Shown: positions 18,054-27,927, counted from the stretch's first letter. The stretch: 64,000 nt of DNA from an uncultured Lachnospiraceae bacterium (GCA_902761665.1 CACWLA010000015.1:1-64000), one strand, 5' to 3'. The notes: generated by a model from the sequence alone, not told the origin. Translations and numbers: made by a program.

Positions 18054-21000
18054 ATGCCAGTCGGTTTTCTGCTGGGGGCAAGCGGAAGCGGCAAATCCTC
18101 GGCGCTCCGGGATCTCGTGATCCGGAGGAGCCTTGCGGAGCCGCTGTCCCGCCATATCGTCTTCGTACCGGAGCAGTCGACCTTCACGACGCAGCAGGCC
18201 TTTATCGCCGCCCACCCGCGGCAGGCCATGCTGAACATCGAGGTCATCAGCTTCGGGCATCTGGCACGCCGCGTTTTCCGTGAGTTTTCCGCGGAGAAGG
18301 CGCAGGTGCTGGATGAGAACGGGAAGCAGATGCTCCTTACCCTCGCAGCTGAGGACGTCAAAAAGGATCTGACGGTCTACGCGAAGCAGATAAGGCGGCC
18401 GGGCTTTCTTGCAAAGCTCGGGAGCCTCTTTGCCGAATGGGACATGAACGACATCTCCCCTGACCGCCTTCTGGAGATCGCGGGCGAGGCGGGGATAAAG
18501 CCCCTTCTTTCTGCCAAACTGAGGGAACTGTCCGGGATCTACCGCGCTTTCAGGACGCGTCTCGGAAACGGGACCATGACGGCAGAGGAAACGCTGCCCA
18601 GACTCCTCAGGCTCCTGCCTCGCTCGGATGCGGCGCGCGGCGCATATCTGTATTTCGACGGCTTTACCGGCTTTACCAGGGTACAGTACCGGCTCATCAC
18701 CGAACTGATCCGCAGGAGCCGGGAGAGCCTTTTTGTGTTTACGCTGCCGAAGACGGAAGAGGGAAGCGGCCGGAAAGCCGGTCGGGAGCATCTGTTCCGC
18801 ATGAGCGCTGAAGCCCTGGAAAAGATCAAAGGCTGCGCCGGGGATGCCGGCATGCCGCTCGGGAACACCTTCTGGGCGGAAGACGTTCCGTCGCCGGTCA
18901 GGCGTGCGGGTGACCTCGCATTCCTGGAAAAACACCTGATGCGTTTCGGGAAGGAAACGTATCCGGATACGCCGCAGCACATTGAGGCGGTCGGCTGTCT
19001 GAACCTGCGCACGGAGTGCCGCGCCGCAGTGCTGGAGGTCCTGCGGCTTGCCCGCGAGGAAGGCCTGAGGTGGCGCGAGATCGCACTGACCGTGGGCGAT
19101 AAGGAACGTTACGTCCCCGCCCTAGAGGAGGACCTGAAGGAAGCCGGGATCCCCTACTTTACCGACCGGCGTGCGCCGCTCGGACGGCATCCCCTCATCC
19201 GCATGCTGGAAGCCGCGCTGGACGCGGTCACCGGCAATTACGAGCGCGACAGCGTGCTGCGCTATCTGAAGAACGAATGCGGTCCGCTCAACCGTGAGGA
19301 GAGCGACGTTTTTGAAAACTACCTGCTGTCGGCGGGGATCCGCCGGGGTGCGTCGGGCAGGAATCCCATGACGGGACCTTACGGCCGTCTTTCCCGCCTG
19401 CGCTACGAATCGGACGAAGCCTATGAAGCCCGCAGGGAGGAGACGCTTCCCCGGATGAACGCCCTCCGCGAGCGCGCGCTCGGACCGCTGCAGAAACTGC
19501 ATGAGACCGTGGGAAGCCGCGGCAGCCGGAGCACCGGAGAAATGGCTGAAGCCGTTCTTGAATTCCTGGAATCGATCGGCGTCGGAGATAAGCTCACGGC
19601 GCGTGCAGAGCGCTTCAGAGCGGCCGGGCAGAGCCGCGAGGCGGAGGAATGGGAGAAGGTCCTTGAGACCGTGAACGATTTCTTTACGCATATGAAGGAA
19701 CTGCTCGGCGGCATGCGCATGAGCGCGCAGGACTTCTGCCTGCTCGCGAAGACAGGCCTTGACAGCCTGAAACTGGGCAGCATCCCCGCAGAGCCGGACC
19801 AGCTGGTGATCGGCGATGTGCAGCGGAGCCGCTACAACGACATCAAGGCCCTTCTGGTCCTGGGCATGAACGACGGCGTCATCCCGAATACCGGCCGGAG
19901 CGGCGGCATCATTACCGACCGCGAACGCGTCCAGCTCGAGAAGTTCGAGCCGGATCTCGGCTATACCGACGAACGCGCACTTTTCGAAGAGCGTTTTTAC
20001 GTCTACCGCCTGCTGACGAGGCCGTCCGAACGCCTGTATCTGAGTTTTTCGGAGAGCGGTGCGGACGGAAGACCCATCAGCAAAAGCCCGGTCCTCGCCG
20101 AAATCGGGGAACTGTTCCCGAAACTGGAGATCCGGTCTTTCGGCGAGCTCTGCCGGACGGAGCCGCTGCACGCGGTCGCCGGGAAGGAAACGGCTGCCCG
20201 GGCGCTGGCGGAGCGGATCCGCCTGAAAAAGGGCGGATGGGAAGAACTGTACGCGATGCTTCTCCAGTCGCCTGATTTTGCTGCGCGCCTGGATAAGCTG
20301 GAACAGGGTGCGCTCCGTTATTACCGGCCGGACCCGCTCACGCCGGCGCAGGCCGAAGCCCTCTTCGGCTCGGTGCTCCGCGGCAGCGTCACCCGCCTGG
20401 AACGCTTTTCGGAGTGTCCGTACAGGCATTTCCTGCAGTATGGCCTCAGTCTTGAGAAAAGGAACGAGATGTCCTGGGAGGCTGCTGACCACGGCACTTT
20501 CTTCCACAAAGTGATGGAGGTCATCCTCCGCAACGTAAAGGAGAGCGGGAAGAGGCTTAAGGACCTCAGCAGCGAAGAGAGAGAAGAACTGGTCCGGAAG
20601 GGCATCGGCGCCGCTGTCCGCGCCGGCAGCGATACTGAACTGCAGGACAAGGCGGACAGGGAATACCTGCTCGGCCGCTGGGAGGATCTCTTCGTGAGAC
20701 AGATCGGTGCAATGGCCGAAATGGAGACGGACGGCGGATTCCTGCCGGAAAGTTTTGAACTGCAGTTTGGCGGGGACGAGCTCGTCCTGGATCTCGGCGG
20801 CGGCCGGAGCATGCGGCTGAGCGGCCAGATCGACCGTCTGGACGTCTGGAAAAACGGCGGAACGGACTGGATTCGGGTCGTCGACTATAAGACTTCGGAC
20901 CATTCCCTCGACAGCACGAAACTTCATGCGGGACTGCAGCTGCAGCTCTTCACCTACCTGAACGTGGCAGTCGGAAAGGCGCGCGCGGAAGGACGGAACG

Positions 21001-21455
21001 CCATGCCGGGCGGGCTGTACTATGCCGTACTGACGGACAAATGGACCGATAAGGATCTTGACGATCCCGAAAAACAGGAGCAGGTGCTGAACATGTGCTA
21101 CCGGCTGGCCGGGCTGACGGCGCGGGAAGCAAAGAGCGTTACACAGGATGCGGGTTTCGGCCAGTACGGCAGGACGAACGTGGTCGCATCTTCCACGCTG
21201 GAAACGGTCGGCGCGTACGTCCGTGACCAGGAGGTCCGGCTCGGCCGGGAGATCCTCGGCGGAAAGATCACGATCGCTCCCGCGGCTGACGGCGACGGCA
21301 GGGAAGGTGCCTGCAGGTTCTGTGATTTCCGGAGCATCTGCCGCTTCGACGAGCGGATCCCCGGCATGAAGGCGCGCATCCCCGACAAGCTTTCGATGGA
21401 GGAATTCTGTCAGGAAGTTGTGGATGCCGCGAAAGGAAAGGAGGCAGCACGATGA
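18054..21455 (+). CDS. addB: AddB subunit of the AddAB helicase-nuclease
   Basis: A 1,133-residue AddB. AddAB processes double-strand breaks to single-stranded tails at Chi-like sites for RecA. Visible are a Walker A-like GASGSGKSSA at the start, an inactivated helicase-like body, and the C-terminal nuclease core with VVDYKTSD. The four Cys of the iron-sulfur staple lie in SECPYRHF and in CRFCDFRSIC. The stop overlaps addA (ATGA). Confidence 0.95.
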   Translation: MPVGFLLGASGSGKSSALRDLVIRRSLAEPLSRHIVFVPEQSTFTTQQAFIAAHPRQAMLNIEVISFGHLARRVFREFSAEKAQVLDENGKQMLLTLAAEDVKKDLTVYAKQIRRPGFLAKLGSLFAEWDMNDISPDRLLEIAGEAGIKPLLSAKLRELSGIYRAFRTRLGNGTMTAEETLPRLLRLLPRSDAARGAYLYFDGFTGFTRVQYRLITELIRRSRESLFVFTLPKTEEGSGRKAGREHLFRMSAEALEKIKGCAGDAGMPLGNTFWAEDVPSPVRRAGDLAFLEKHLMRFGKETYPDTPQHIEAVGCLNLRTECRAAVLEVLRLAREEGLRWREIALTVGDKERYVPALEEDLKEAGIPYFTDRRAPLGRHPLIRMLEAALDAVTGNYERDSVLRYLKNECGPLNREESDVFENYLLSAGIRRGASGRNPMTGPYGRLSRLRYESDEAYEARREETLPRMNALRERALGPLQKLHETVGSRGSRSTGEMAEAVLEFLESIGVGDKLTARAERFRAAGQSREAEEWEKVLETVNDFFTHMKELLGGMRMSAQDFCLLAKTGLDSLKLGSIPAEPDQLVIGDVQRSRYNDIKALLVLGMNDGVIPNTGRSGGIITDRERVQLEKFEPDLGYTDERALFEERFYVYRLLTRPSERLYLSFSESGADGRPISKSPVLAEIGELFPKLEIRSFGELCRTEPLHAVAGKETAARALAERIRLKKGGWEELYAMLLQSPDFAARLDKLEQGALRYYRPDPLTPAQAEALFGSVLRGSVTRLERFSECPYRHFLQYGLSLEKRNEMSWEAADHGTFFHKVMEVILRNVKESGKRLKDLSSEEREELVRKGIGAAVRAGSDTELQDKADREYLLGRWEDLFVRQIGAMAEMETDGGFLPESFELQFGGDELVLDLGGGRSMRLSGQIDRLDVWKNGGTDWIRVVDYKTSDHSLDSTKLHAGLQLQLFTYLNVAVGKARAEGRNAMPGGLYYAVLTDKWTDKDLDDPEKQEQVLNMCYRLAGLTAREAKSVTQDAGFGQYGRTNVVASSTLETVGAYVRDQEVRLGREILGGKITIAPAADGDGREGACRFCDFRSICRFDERIPGMKARIPDKLSMEEFCQEVVDAAKGKEAAR

Positions 21456-24400
21456 GCTTCGTTCCCAGTCCCATGCAGGAACAGGTCATCCGCCACAGGG
21501 GAGGCTCCCTGCTGGTGGCGGCAGCGGCGGGCAGCGGCAAGACGACGACCCTGATCGCGCACGTGCTGGACCGCCTGAAGAAAAAAGAAGGCGACCTCCG
21601 CCGCATGATCATCGTGACCTATACGAACGCGGCGGCAGCCGAGATGCGGACCAAACTGATCGGCGAACTGAAGAAAGCCCTGGAAACGGATCCGGATTCC
21701 CCGAATCTCCGCGAGCAGTCGGCGATCGCTCCGCAGACGCATATCTGCACGGTGGACAGCCTGTGCGGCTTCCTCGTGCGGAATTACTTTGACCGTCTGG
21801 ACATCTCGCCGGACATCCGGATCGCGGACAAGGCCGAACTTGTCCTGTTGAAGGACGACGTGCTGGACAGCCTTCTGGAGAAAAAATACACTGCGGCGGA
21901 CGAAGAGGACCTTCTGACGCTGCTTTCGGATTACTCGTCGGAAAAGGGCGACCGGAACATCCGCGACATGGTGAAGAAACTGTACGACACCGCGCAGAAC
22001 GCCGTTTATCCGGATGAGTGGCTGGCGGAAGCGGAAAAACCGCAGCCGGAGGAGGAAGATGCCTTCTGGAGCCAGGAATGGGTCGCAGGCTGCGGGAAGC
22101 AGCTGCGGGAGAAACTCGAGGCTGTGCGGGACCGCATCCTCGGCCTGCAGCGGGAAGCGGCGGCGAGCGAAGCGCCGATGAAAGACCAGTATGCCGGGAT
22201 GTGTCAGAGCGATCTGGACCTGGTCGACGGCATCCTTCGAGAGGATCTTCCCGGAATGATGCTGCGGCTCGGGGAGAAGCTTGACTATGTCAAGAAACCG
22301 CAGCTGCGCAAGGGAAAGGCGACCGCCGAAGACGAGGAACTGGACGAGCGGATCAAGGATGTCCGCGGGAGCATCAAGGACGATATCGGAAAGCTGCAGA
22401 CACGGTACGGCAGCACTTCCTCCCGCCAGTTTGAACTGGTCCGGATGGCGGAGCGGCCGAAGAAGGCGCTGATCAGGCTCACCCGCGAATTCGGCGAAGC
22501 CTTCCGGGCTGAGATGAAGAACCGCAACATCGCGGATTTCATCGACATTGAGCATTATGCGCTTGACCTGCTTATCGGAAAAGATGGGAACGGCGAAAGA
22601 CGGCGGACGCCGCTGGCAAAGGAACTGGCGGCGGAATTCGACGAGATCATCGTCGATGAGTACCAGGACATCAACAACGTGCAGGACGCCCTTCTTTATG
22701 CGCTCTCCGGCGAGGAAGACGGCAGGCCGAACCTCTTCATGGTCGGCGACGTCAAGCAGAGCATTTACCGTTTCCGCCGCGCAAACCCGGAGATCTTCCT
22801 TCAGAAATACAGGACCTTTGACGAAGCGGAGGGGGCGGCGCACAGGAAGATCGATCTTTCCGCCAACTACCGTTCGCGGAAGGAGATCGTGGACGGCGTG
22901 AACGACCTGTTCCGGCGGATCATGAACGAAGCTTTCGGCGGCATCCGCTACGATGAAAAAGCGCAGCTGAACTTTGGCGCGAAGGGCTTTGACGAAAACG
23001 GCCACGTGCCGGAGGTCCTCCTGTGTGAAAGCACCGGCAGCGCGGCGGAGGACCGCGCAGCGGAGGCGGAGCGGATCGGCAGAAAGATCCTGGAACTCGC
23101 GGAAAACGGCGTGCTGAATGTCGGCGGTCCGGAGAAAACGCGGAAGATCGCCCTGAAGGACATTCAGATCCTGATGCGGACCATGACGGACGCCAGGATC
23201 TTTGCGGAGACGCTGGCCGGGATGGGTATCCCCGCCGCCGCTCCGTTAAAACACGGCTTTTACGATACGGAAGAGGTACAGACGGTCCTGGCCCTTCTGA
23301 AAACGATCGATAACCCGAAGCAGGACGTTCCGTTAGCATCGGTCCTGCTCTCACCTTTCGGCGGCTTTGACGACAGCAGCCTTGCGGACATCGCCGCCTT
23401 CGCAAAGAAGGAAGCGCCGGAAGCGCGGAGCCTTTACGGCCGCCTCCGCGCAGCCTGGGAAAAGGCACCGGAACGCTTCGGCAGAGTCGGGGTATTCCTG
23501 GAACAGCTGGACCGCTGGCGGGACCTTGCCGAGACCTGTTCCATCCCGGAACTGATCCACGCGCTCATGACCGAGAGCGGCTATGAACTTTACCTCCGGG
23601 CGATGCCGGGCGGCATGTCAAGACTTGCCAACCTGGAAGCGCTGCTGGATAAGGCGGAAGCCTACGAAAACTCCAGCTACCGCGGCCTCTTCCAGTTCAA
23701 CCGCTATATTGAGAGCGTCATCGACCGCATCAGGGACGGGACAGACGAAGGCGAATCGGCGCCAGTCCGCGACGATGACGACGTCGTTCATATCGATACG
23801 ATCCACTCGTCAAAAGGCCTGCAGTATCCGGTCGTCTTTCTGGCCGACGCGTCGAGAGATTTCAATCTCACGGACGCGGGCGCAAGCGTCCTGATCCATG
23901 AAAGGGAAGGCATCGCGCTGGAAAGCCGCAACGGCGTGACAAGGCAGAGACTGAAAAATCTGCGCAGAATCTACGCGGCCGATCTGATCCGGGAGGAACT
24001 GAAAGCCGAGCAGCTCCGCCTGCTTTATGTCGCCCTGACCCGGGCAGAAGAGTATCTGTTCATTTCGGGAACGGTGAAGGACGCGCGGAAATGGCGCGAC
24101 GGCTATCAGGCGTTCGCGGGCACGGAAGGCCCGCTTCCTTCTTACGCCGTGAAAAACGGCAGCAATTATCTTGACTGGATCCTCATGGCCGCCGCAGCGG
24201 GAACGCCTCACCTGAAGATCGTGCCGGAGACGGCAGGGGAGAAGGCGGAACATGAAAAGCGAAGCCTGCAGGGAACGCTCAGCCTGGAGCAGCTGCGGCA
24301 GCGCATGGAGGAGGTGCGGAGTGACCCGCCGGCGATCTCCGCTGAACTCGACAGACGCGTGCATTTCCGCTATCCTTACGAAGCGCTTGCCGGCGTGCGC

Positions 24401-25066
24401 GGGATCGTCACGGTCTCGGCGCTGAAGCAGCAGGCGCAGGAGGGAGCGCAGGCTGAAATGCCGGAGGATCAGCCGGAAGAACTGCCTGCCGTCAGGAAAG
24501 AGCGTGAAGCAGCGCCGCCGGAGCAGGGCGGCGGACACGGCAGGCTCTCGGGCGCCGAGCGCGGCACCGTATTCCACAAGATCATGGAGCACCTCGTGAT
24601 CGCGAAGCTGACGGACGAGGCCTCTGCAGCAGCTGAGATCGCCCGCATGAAGGATGCCGGGCTCCTCAGCGCGGAGGAAGCGGCAGCGGTCAGTGGGACA
24701 GAGATCCTGGCCTTCTTTGAAACGCCTCTCGGGGAACGCGTCCGCCGCGCAGATGCGGAAGGAAGGCTCTTCCGCGAGCAGCCCTTCATTCTGGGGGTCC
24801 CGCTCTCCGAGATCGACCCGGCGCACGAAGGCAGCACCGAACGCGTCCTCATCCAGGGCATCATCGACCTGTACTTCGAAGAAGACGGCAGACTGATCCT
24901 TGCCGACTACAAGACCGACCGTGTCACGGATCTGAGCGAGCTGGAGGCCCGCTACCGCACGCAGCTGAAGTACTACCGCAGGGCACTGGAGCAGGCATCC
25001 GGCAAGCCCGTTGCCGAGACCCTGATCTACAGTACCGTACTGCGGAATTTCCGGACCGTCTGCTGA
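21452..25066 (+). CDS. addA: AddA helicase-nuclease subunit
   Basis: A 1,204-residue UvrD-like helicase with nuclease domain. Walker A is AAAGSGKTTTL, helicase motif II reads VDEYQDIN, motif IV KQSIYRFRRANP and motif VI YVALTRAEE. The nuclease motif LADYKTDR is near the end. It overlaps addB by four bases, and the two subunits form one complex. A promoter for the next gene follows directly. Confidence 0.96.
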   Translation: MSFVPSPMQEQVIRHRGGSLLVAAAAGSGKTTTLIAHVLDRLKKKEGDLRRMIIVTYTNAAAAEMRTKLIGELKKALETDPDSPNLREQSAIAPQTHICTVDSLCGFLVRNYFDRLDISPDIRIADKAELVLLKDDVLDSLLEKKYTAADEEDLLTLLSDYSSEKGDRNIRDMVKKLYDTAQNAVYPDEWLAEAEKPQPEEEDAFWSQEWVAGCGKQLREKLEAVRDRILGLQREAAASEAPMKDQYAGMCQSDLDLVDGILREDLPGMMLRLGEKLDYVKKPQLRKGKATAEDEELDERIKDVRGSIKDDIGKLQTRYGSTSSRQFELVRMAERPKKALIRLTREFGEAFRAEMKNRNIADFIDIEHYALDLLIGKDGNGERRRTPLAKELAAEFDEIIVDEYQDINNVQDALLYALSGEEDGRPNLFMVGDVKQSIYRFRRANPEIFLQKYRTFDEAEGAAHRKIDLSANYRSRKEIVDGVNDLFRRIMNEAFGGIRYDEKAQLNFGAKGFDENGHVPEVLLCESTGSAAEDRAAEAERIGRKILELAENGVLNVGGPEKTRKIALKDIQILMRTMTDARIFAETLAGMGIPAAAPLKHGFYDTEEVQTVLALLKTIDNPKQDVPLASVLLSPFGGFDDSSLADIAAFAKKEAPEARSLYGRLRAAWEKAPERFGRVGVFLEQLDRWRDLAETCSIPELIHALMTESGYELYLRAMPGGMSRLANLEALLDKAEAYENSSYRGLFQFNRYIESVIDRIRDGTDEGESAPVRDDDDVVHIDTIHSSKGLQYPVVFLADASRDFNLTDAGASVLIHEREGIALESRNGVTRQRLKNLRRIYAADLIREELKAEQLRLLYVALTRAEEYLFISGTVKDARKWRDGYQAFAGTEGPLPSYAVKNGSNYLDWILMAAAAGTPHLKIVPETAGEKAEHEKRSLQGTLSLEQLRQRMEEVRSDPPAISAELDRRVHFRYPYEALAGVRGIVTVSALKQQAQEGAQAEMPEDQPEELPAVRKEREAAPPEQGGGHGRLSGAERGTVFHKIMEHLVIAKLTDEASAAAEIARMKDAGLLSAEEAAAVSGTEILAFFETPLGERVRRADAEGRLFREQPFILGVPLSEIDPAHEGSTERVLIQGIIDLYFEEDGRLILADYKTDRVTDLSELEARYRTQLKYYRRALEQASGKPVAETLIYSTVLRNFRTVC

Positions 25067-25093
25067 CGGAGAAGGCCTTGCCTCCCGTTTTCG

Positions 25094-25122
25094 TAGACAA
25101 AACGGATAAGCTGTGTTATAAT
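25094..25122 (+). promoter_or_regulatory. Promoter of the sortase gene
   Basis: TAGACA (25094-25099) and TATAAT (25117-25122) are 17 bases apart, 30 bases upstream of the start. Confidence 0.75.
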
Positions 25123-25151
25123 ACCTTTCTGTTGTCAGGAAAGGAGAAACC

Positions 25152-26213
25152 ATGACAGAAGAGTTTATGACATCTCAGAACACGGAAGAGGAAGAAGTCC
25201 TGGTGAATCTGACGCTGGATCCTGAAGAGGAACCGGCGCCGCAGGACGACCTCGGCGTGAGCGGTGAGCATAAAAGCCATAAGAAAAAGAAAGGCAATGG
25301 ACTGTATACGCTGATCATCGTTCTTCTGCTGGGCGTGATGGGCTACAGCGGATATCGGATCGCCTCAACGCTTCTGGAGAATAAGGAAGCGGATGATGTC
25401 TACGCTGACATCGCGAATCAGTTCATCGTGGAAGAAGACCAGACCCTCGTGCCGGAATGGACGGAGCCGGAACAGACGGAGACGCTTCCTGTGGAAACGG
25501 AGGAGCAGCCCGCTCCGACCAAAGAGAGCCGGCCGACCGAGACGGAAGAATCGGTCTCACTGGTGACGATCGAAAACGAACCCGAGACAGCCCCGCCTAC
25601 GACTGCAGCACCCGTTCCTTCGACGGCAGCTCCGGCACCGTTGGATCCGATGCGCATCCTGAACATAAACTTCAACAGCCTGAAGAATGCCAACAGAGAT
25701 ACCATCGCCTGGATCCAGGGCATGGGCGGCGTCATCAATTATCCCGTCGTTCAGTGCGATAATAATTCATACTATCTGAAGCATCTGTTTGACGGGAGGG
25801 AAAATCCCAATGGGACCATTTTCGTGCACTGCGAAAACAGGTTCCTGAAGGATGATGTCACGTTCATCTTCGGGCATCACATGAGAAGCGGCAAAATGTT
25901 CGGCTTCCTGACGGATTATGAATCGAGAAGTTTCTTCAACAATAATCCGGAGTTCAGGCTGTACACGCCGGGAAAGATCTATACGCTGAGAGTCTTTGCC
26001 GTTTTCCGCGGCCTGGGAACGGAGAGGATCACGCTGAATTACGCGAATGCCAATGCCTTTAACAGCAATATGAACGCTTATGCCGCGCGCTCGATGCATC
26101 CGTCGGGCGTCTCGGTCTCCTACGGCGACAAGATCGTCTGCCTGTGCACCTGCTCCCGCCACATCGAGGACGGCCGCTTCTTTGTCTACTGCAAAGTAAT
26201 GAATCCGGATTAA
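25152..26213 (+). CDS. Class B sortase with acidic N-terminal region
   Basis: A 353-residue membrane-anchored transpeptidase that joins surface proteins to the cell wall. A long acidic, cytoplasmic N-terminus (about 1-45) precedes one membrane helix (about 50-70). A Thr/Pro/Glu-rich stalk (about 95-168) follows, then the sortase domain (about 175-353). The catalytic His is in FGHHMRSGKMF, the Cys in VCLCTCS and the Arg in EDGRFFVY. An AAAGGAGA site sets the start. No substrate gene is adjacent; the 2,199-residue protease in this window ends in a TPATG signal of the kind used by some clostridial class B sortases. Confidence 0.88.
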   Translation: MTEEFMTSQNTEEEEVLVNLTLDPEEEPAPQDDLGVSGEHKSHKKKKGNGLYTLIIVLLLGVMGYSGYRIASTLLENKEADDVYADIANQFIVEEDQTLVPEWTEPEQTETLPVETEEQPAPTKESRPTETEESVSLVTIENEPETAPPTTAAPVPSTAAPAPLDPMRILNINFNSLKNANRDTIAWIQGMGGVINYPVVQCDNNSYYLKHLFDGRENPNGTIFVHCENRFLKDDVTFIFGHHMRSGKMFGFLTDYESRSFFNNNPEFRLYTPGKIYTLRVFAVFRGLGTERITLNYANANAFNSNMNAYAARSMHPSGVSVSYGDKIVCLCTCSRHIEDGRFFVYCKVMNPD

Positions 26214-26217
26214 TTCT

Positions 26218-27591
26218 ATGAGCAAACGATACGATATCATGATCATCGGGGCCGGCCCCGGCGGCATTTTTACGGCTTATGAACTGCTGCAGAAGCGTTC
26301 CGACCTTAAGATCGCCGTGTTCGAGGCGGGCGGAAGGCTGGAAGAGCGCCGCTGCCCCATCGACGGCGAAAAGATAAAGTCCTGCGTCCACTGCAAGACC
26401 TGTGCCATCATGAACGGCTTCGGCGGCGCCGGCGCCTTCTCGGACGGCAAGTACAACATCACGAACGATTTCGGCGGGACGCTGTATGAACACATCGGCA
26501 AGGCCAAAGCAACCGAACTGATGCAGTACGTCGACTCCATCAACATGGCAAACGGCGGCGCGGGCTCAAAACTCTACTCCACCGGCAGCACCTATATCAA
26601 GAAACTCTGCCTGCAGAACAAGCTTCACCTGCTGGACGCTTCCGTGCGGCACCTCGGCACCGACAAGAACTACGTGGTACTCGGGAACCTCTTTGAACAG
26701 CTGAAGGACAAGGTCGATTTCTACTTCCATACGCCGGTTGAAAAACTGGAGAAGACCGAAACGGGCTTTGCCGCCGAGGCAAAGGGCGAGCGCTTCGAAG
26801 CGCCGCGCTGCGTGGTCTCCGTAGGCCGCAGCGGCAGCAAATGGATGGAATCCGCCTGCAGGGACCTGGGGATAAAGACCCGCTCGAACCGCGTGGACAT
26901 CGGCCTGCGCGTGGAACTTCCGGCAGAGATCTTCTCGGAACTGACCGACGAGCTCTACGAGAGCAAGATCGTATACCGGACCGAAAAATACGGCGATCTG
27001 GTGCGGACCTTCTGCATGAACCCGCACGGCGTGGTGGTCAACGAGAACACGAACGGCATCGTGACCGTGAACGGCCACAGCTACGAGGATCCTGCCCTGC
27101 ATACGCCGAATACCAACTTTGCCCTGCTCGTGGCGAAGCATTTCACCGAACCCTTCAACGATTCGACGGCCTACGCGGAGAACATTGCGAAGCTTTCCAA
27201 CATGCTGGGCGGCGGCGTGATCGTGCAGCGTCTGGGCGACCTCGTGCAGGGACGGCGCTCGACTCCCGACCGCATCCGCCAGAGCTTCATCGAACCGACC
27301 CTTTCGGCAACGCCCGGCGACCTTTCTCTGGTCATGCCCAAGCGCATCCTGGACGGGATCATCGAGATGATCTATGCCCTGGACAAGATCGCGCCCGGCA
27401 CTGCGAACGACGAGACCCTGCTTTACGGCGTTGAGGTCAAGTTCTACAACATGGAAGTGGAGATCGACGAGAACCTCGAGACTTGCCACAAGGGACTGTA
27501 CGTGATCGGCGACGGCAGCGGCGTGACGCACTCCCTGTCCCATGCCTCCGCAAGCGGCGTGTACGTCGCACGGAAGCTCGCGGAAGAATGA
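26218..27591 (+). CDS. FAD-dependent dehydrogenase of uncharacterised family
   Basis: A 457-residue flavoprotein. The N-terminal dinucleotide fold is IIGAGPGGIFTAYEL with EAGGRLEER. A CVHCKTC cluster and GGAGAFSDGKYN follow, a pattern typical of the uncharacterised FAD-dependent dehydrogenases related to the C-terminal part of bacterial electron-transfer flavoproteins. The end YVIGDGSGVTHSLSHASASG closes the FAD site. The CxxC could be redox-active. Substrate unknown. It starts 4 bases after the sortase stop and ends at a terminator. Confidence 0.8.
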   Translation: MSKRYDIMIIGAGPGGIFTAYELLQKRSDLKIAVFEAGGRLEERRCPIDGEKIKSCVHCKTCAIMNGFGGAGAFSDGKYNITNDFGGTLYEHIGKAKATELMQYVDSINMANGGAGSKLYSTGSTYIKKLCLQNKLHLLDASVRHLGTDKNYVVLGNLFEQLKDKVDFYFHTPVEKLEKTETGFAAEAKGERFEAPRCVVSVGRSGSKWMESACRDLGIKTRSNRVDIGLRVELPAEIFSELTDELYESKIVYRTEKYGDLVRTFCMNPHGVVVNENTNGIVTVNGHSYEDPALHTPNTNFALLVAKHFTEPFNDSTAYAENIAKLSNMLGGGVIVQRLGDLVQGRRSTPDRIRQSFIEPTLSATPGDLSLVMPKRILDGIIEMIYALDKIAPGTANDETLLYGVEVKFYNMEVEIDENLETCHKGLYVIGDGSGVTHSLSHASASGVYVARKLAEE

Positions 27592-27614
27592 GGAAAGAAG
27601 ACCAAAGACCAAGA

Positions 27615-27640
27615 GACCTCTCGTTTGAGAGGTCTTTTTT
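27615..27640 (+). terminator. Rho-independent terminator after the FAD gene
   Basis: An 8-bp stem GACCTCTC/GAGAGGTC with a GTTT loop is followed by six Ts. The last T is also the first base of the structured element that follows. Confidence 0.9.
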
Positions 27641-27826
27641 ATCCCCACGGGGAGTGCTTTCGGCAGCCTCGAGAGTCGCAGGAATGCCTGATGCATTCCC
27701 GCTCCGCACTCGGCGAAAACCGCGGAAAGGAAAACCGCGGTTTTCGTCCGGCTCCGGCGCAATCTCCCGCATGTGCCGCTAACCGGCCGATCAAATGGCT
27801 GCCGAAAGTCCTCACCCGTGGGGATA
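27640..27826. other. Structured non-coding element closed by a 27-bp stem
   Basis: Arms 27640-27668 and 27797-27826 pair as 12 bp, a one-base bulge, 3 bp, a 2x2 mismatch and 12 bp. Inside are two perfect hairpins: GGAATGC/GCATTCC (27681-27699) and a 12-bp CGAAAACCGCGG/CCGCGGTTTTCG (27714-27746). No protein gene fits this part of the 424-base gap. It may be a non-coding RNA, the sensing part of a leader, or a MITE-like element. The strand is uncertain and no strong promoter is seen on either side. Confidence 0.6.
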
Positions 27827-27858
27827 GATGACCTCTGGCCTTAGAATGATGAACATCT

Positions 27859-27927
27859 GTCCGCGCTGCGCGGACTGAGATAAAATTTTGTATACTGACC
27901 GCGGACATATTGCTCCGCGGTTTTTTT
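27859..27927 (+). promoter_or_regulatory. Attenuator-like hairpin pair ending in a terminator
   Basis: GTCCGCG at 27859-27865 can pair with CGCGGAC at 27869-27875 or with the identical CGCGGAC at 27900-27906. The latter is also the left arm of an 8-bp terminator (27898-27905 with 27914-27921) followed by seven Ts. These mutually exclusive pairings look like a terminator/antiterminator switch. Confidence 0.5.

Noticed and set aside
27640..27826. 6S RNA (ssrS) identity for the structured element
   Set aside because: The length (187 bases) and long closing stem fit, but 6S RNA is one long hairpin with an open central bubble. Here two strong separate hairpins fill the centre, and no clear promoter is present on either strand.
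27898..27927. T-box leader
   Set aside because: ACCGCGG before a terminator recalls the T-box core, but the full UGGNACCGCG sequence and a specifier stem were not found, and the downstream gene is not a typical T-box target.
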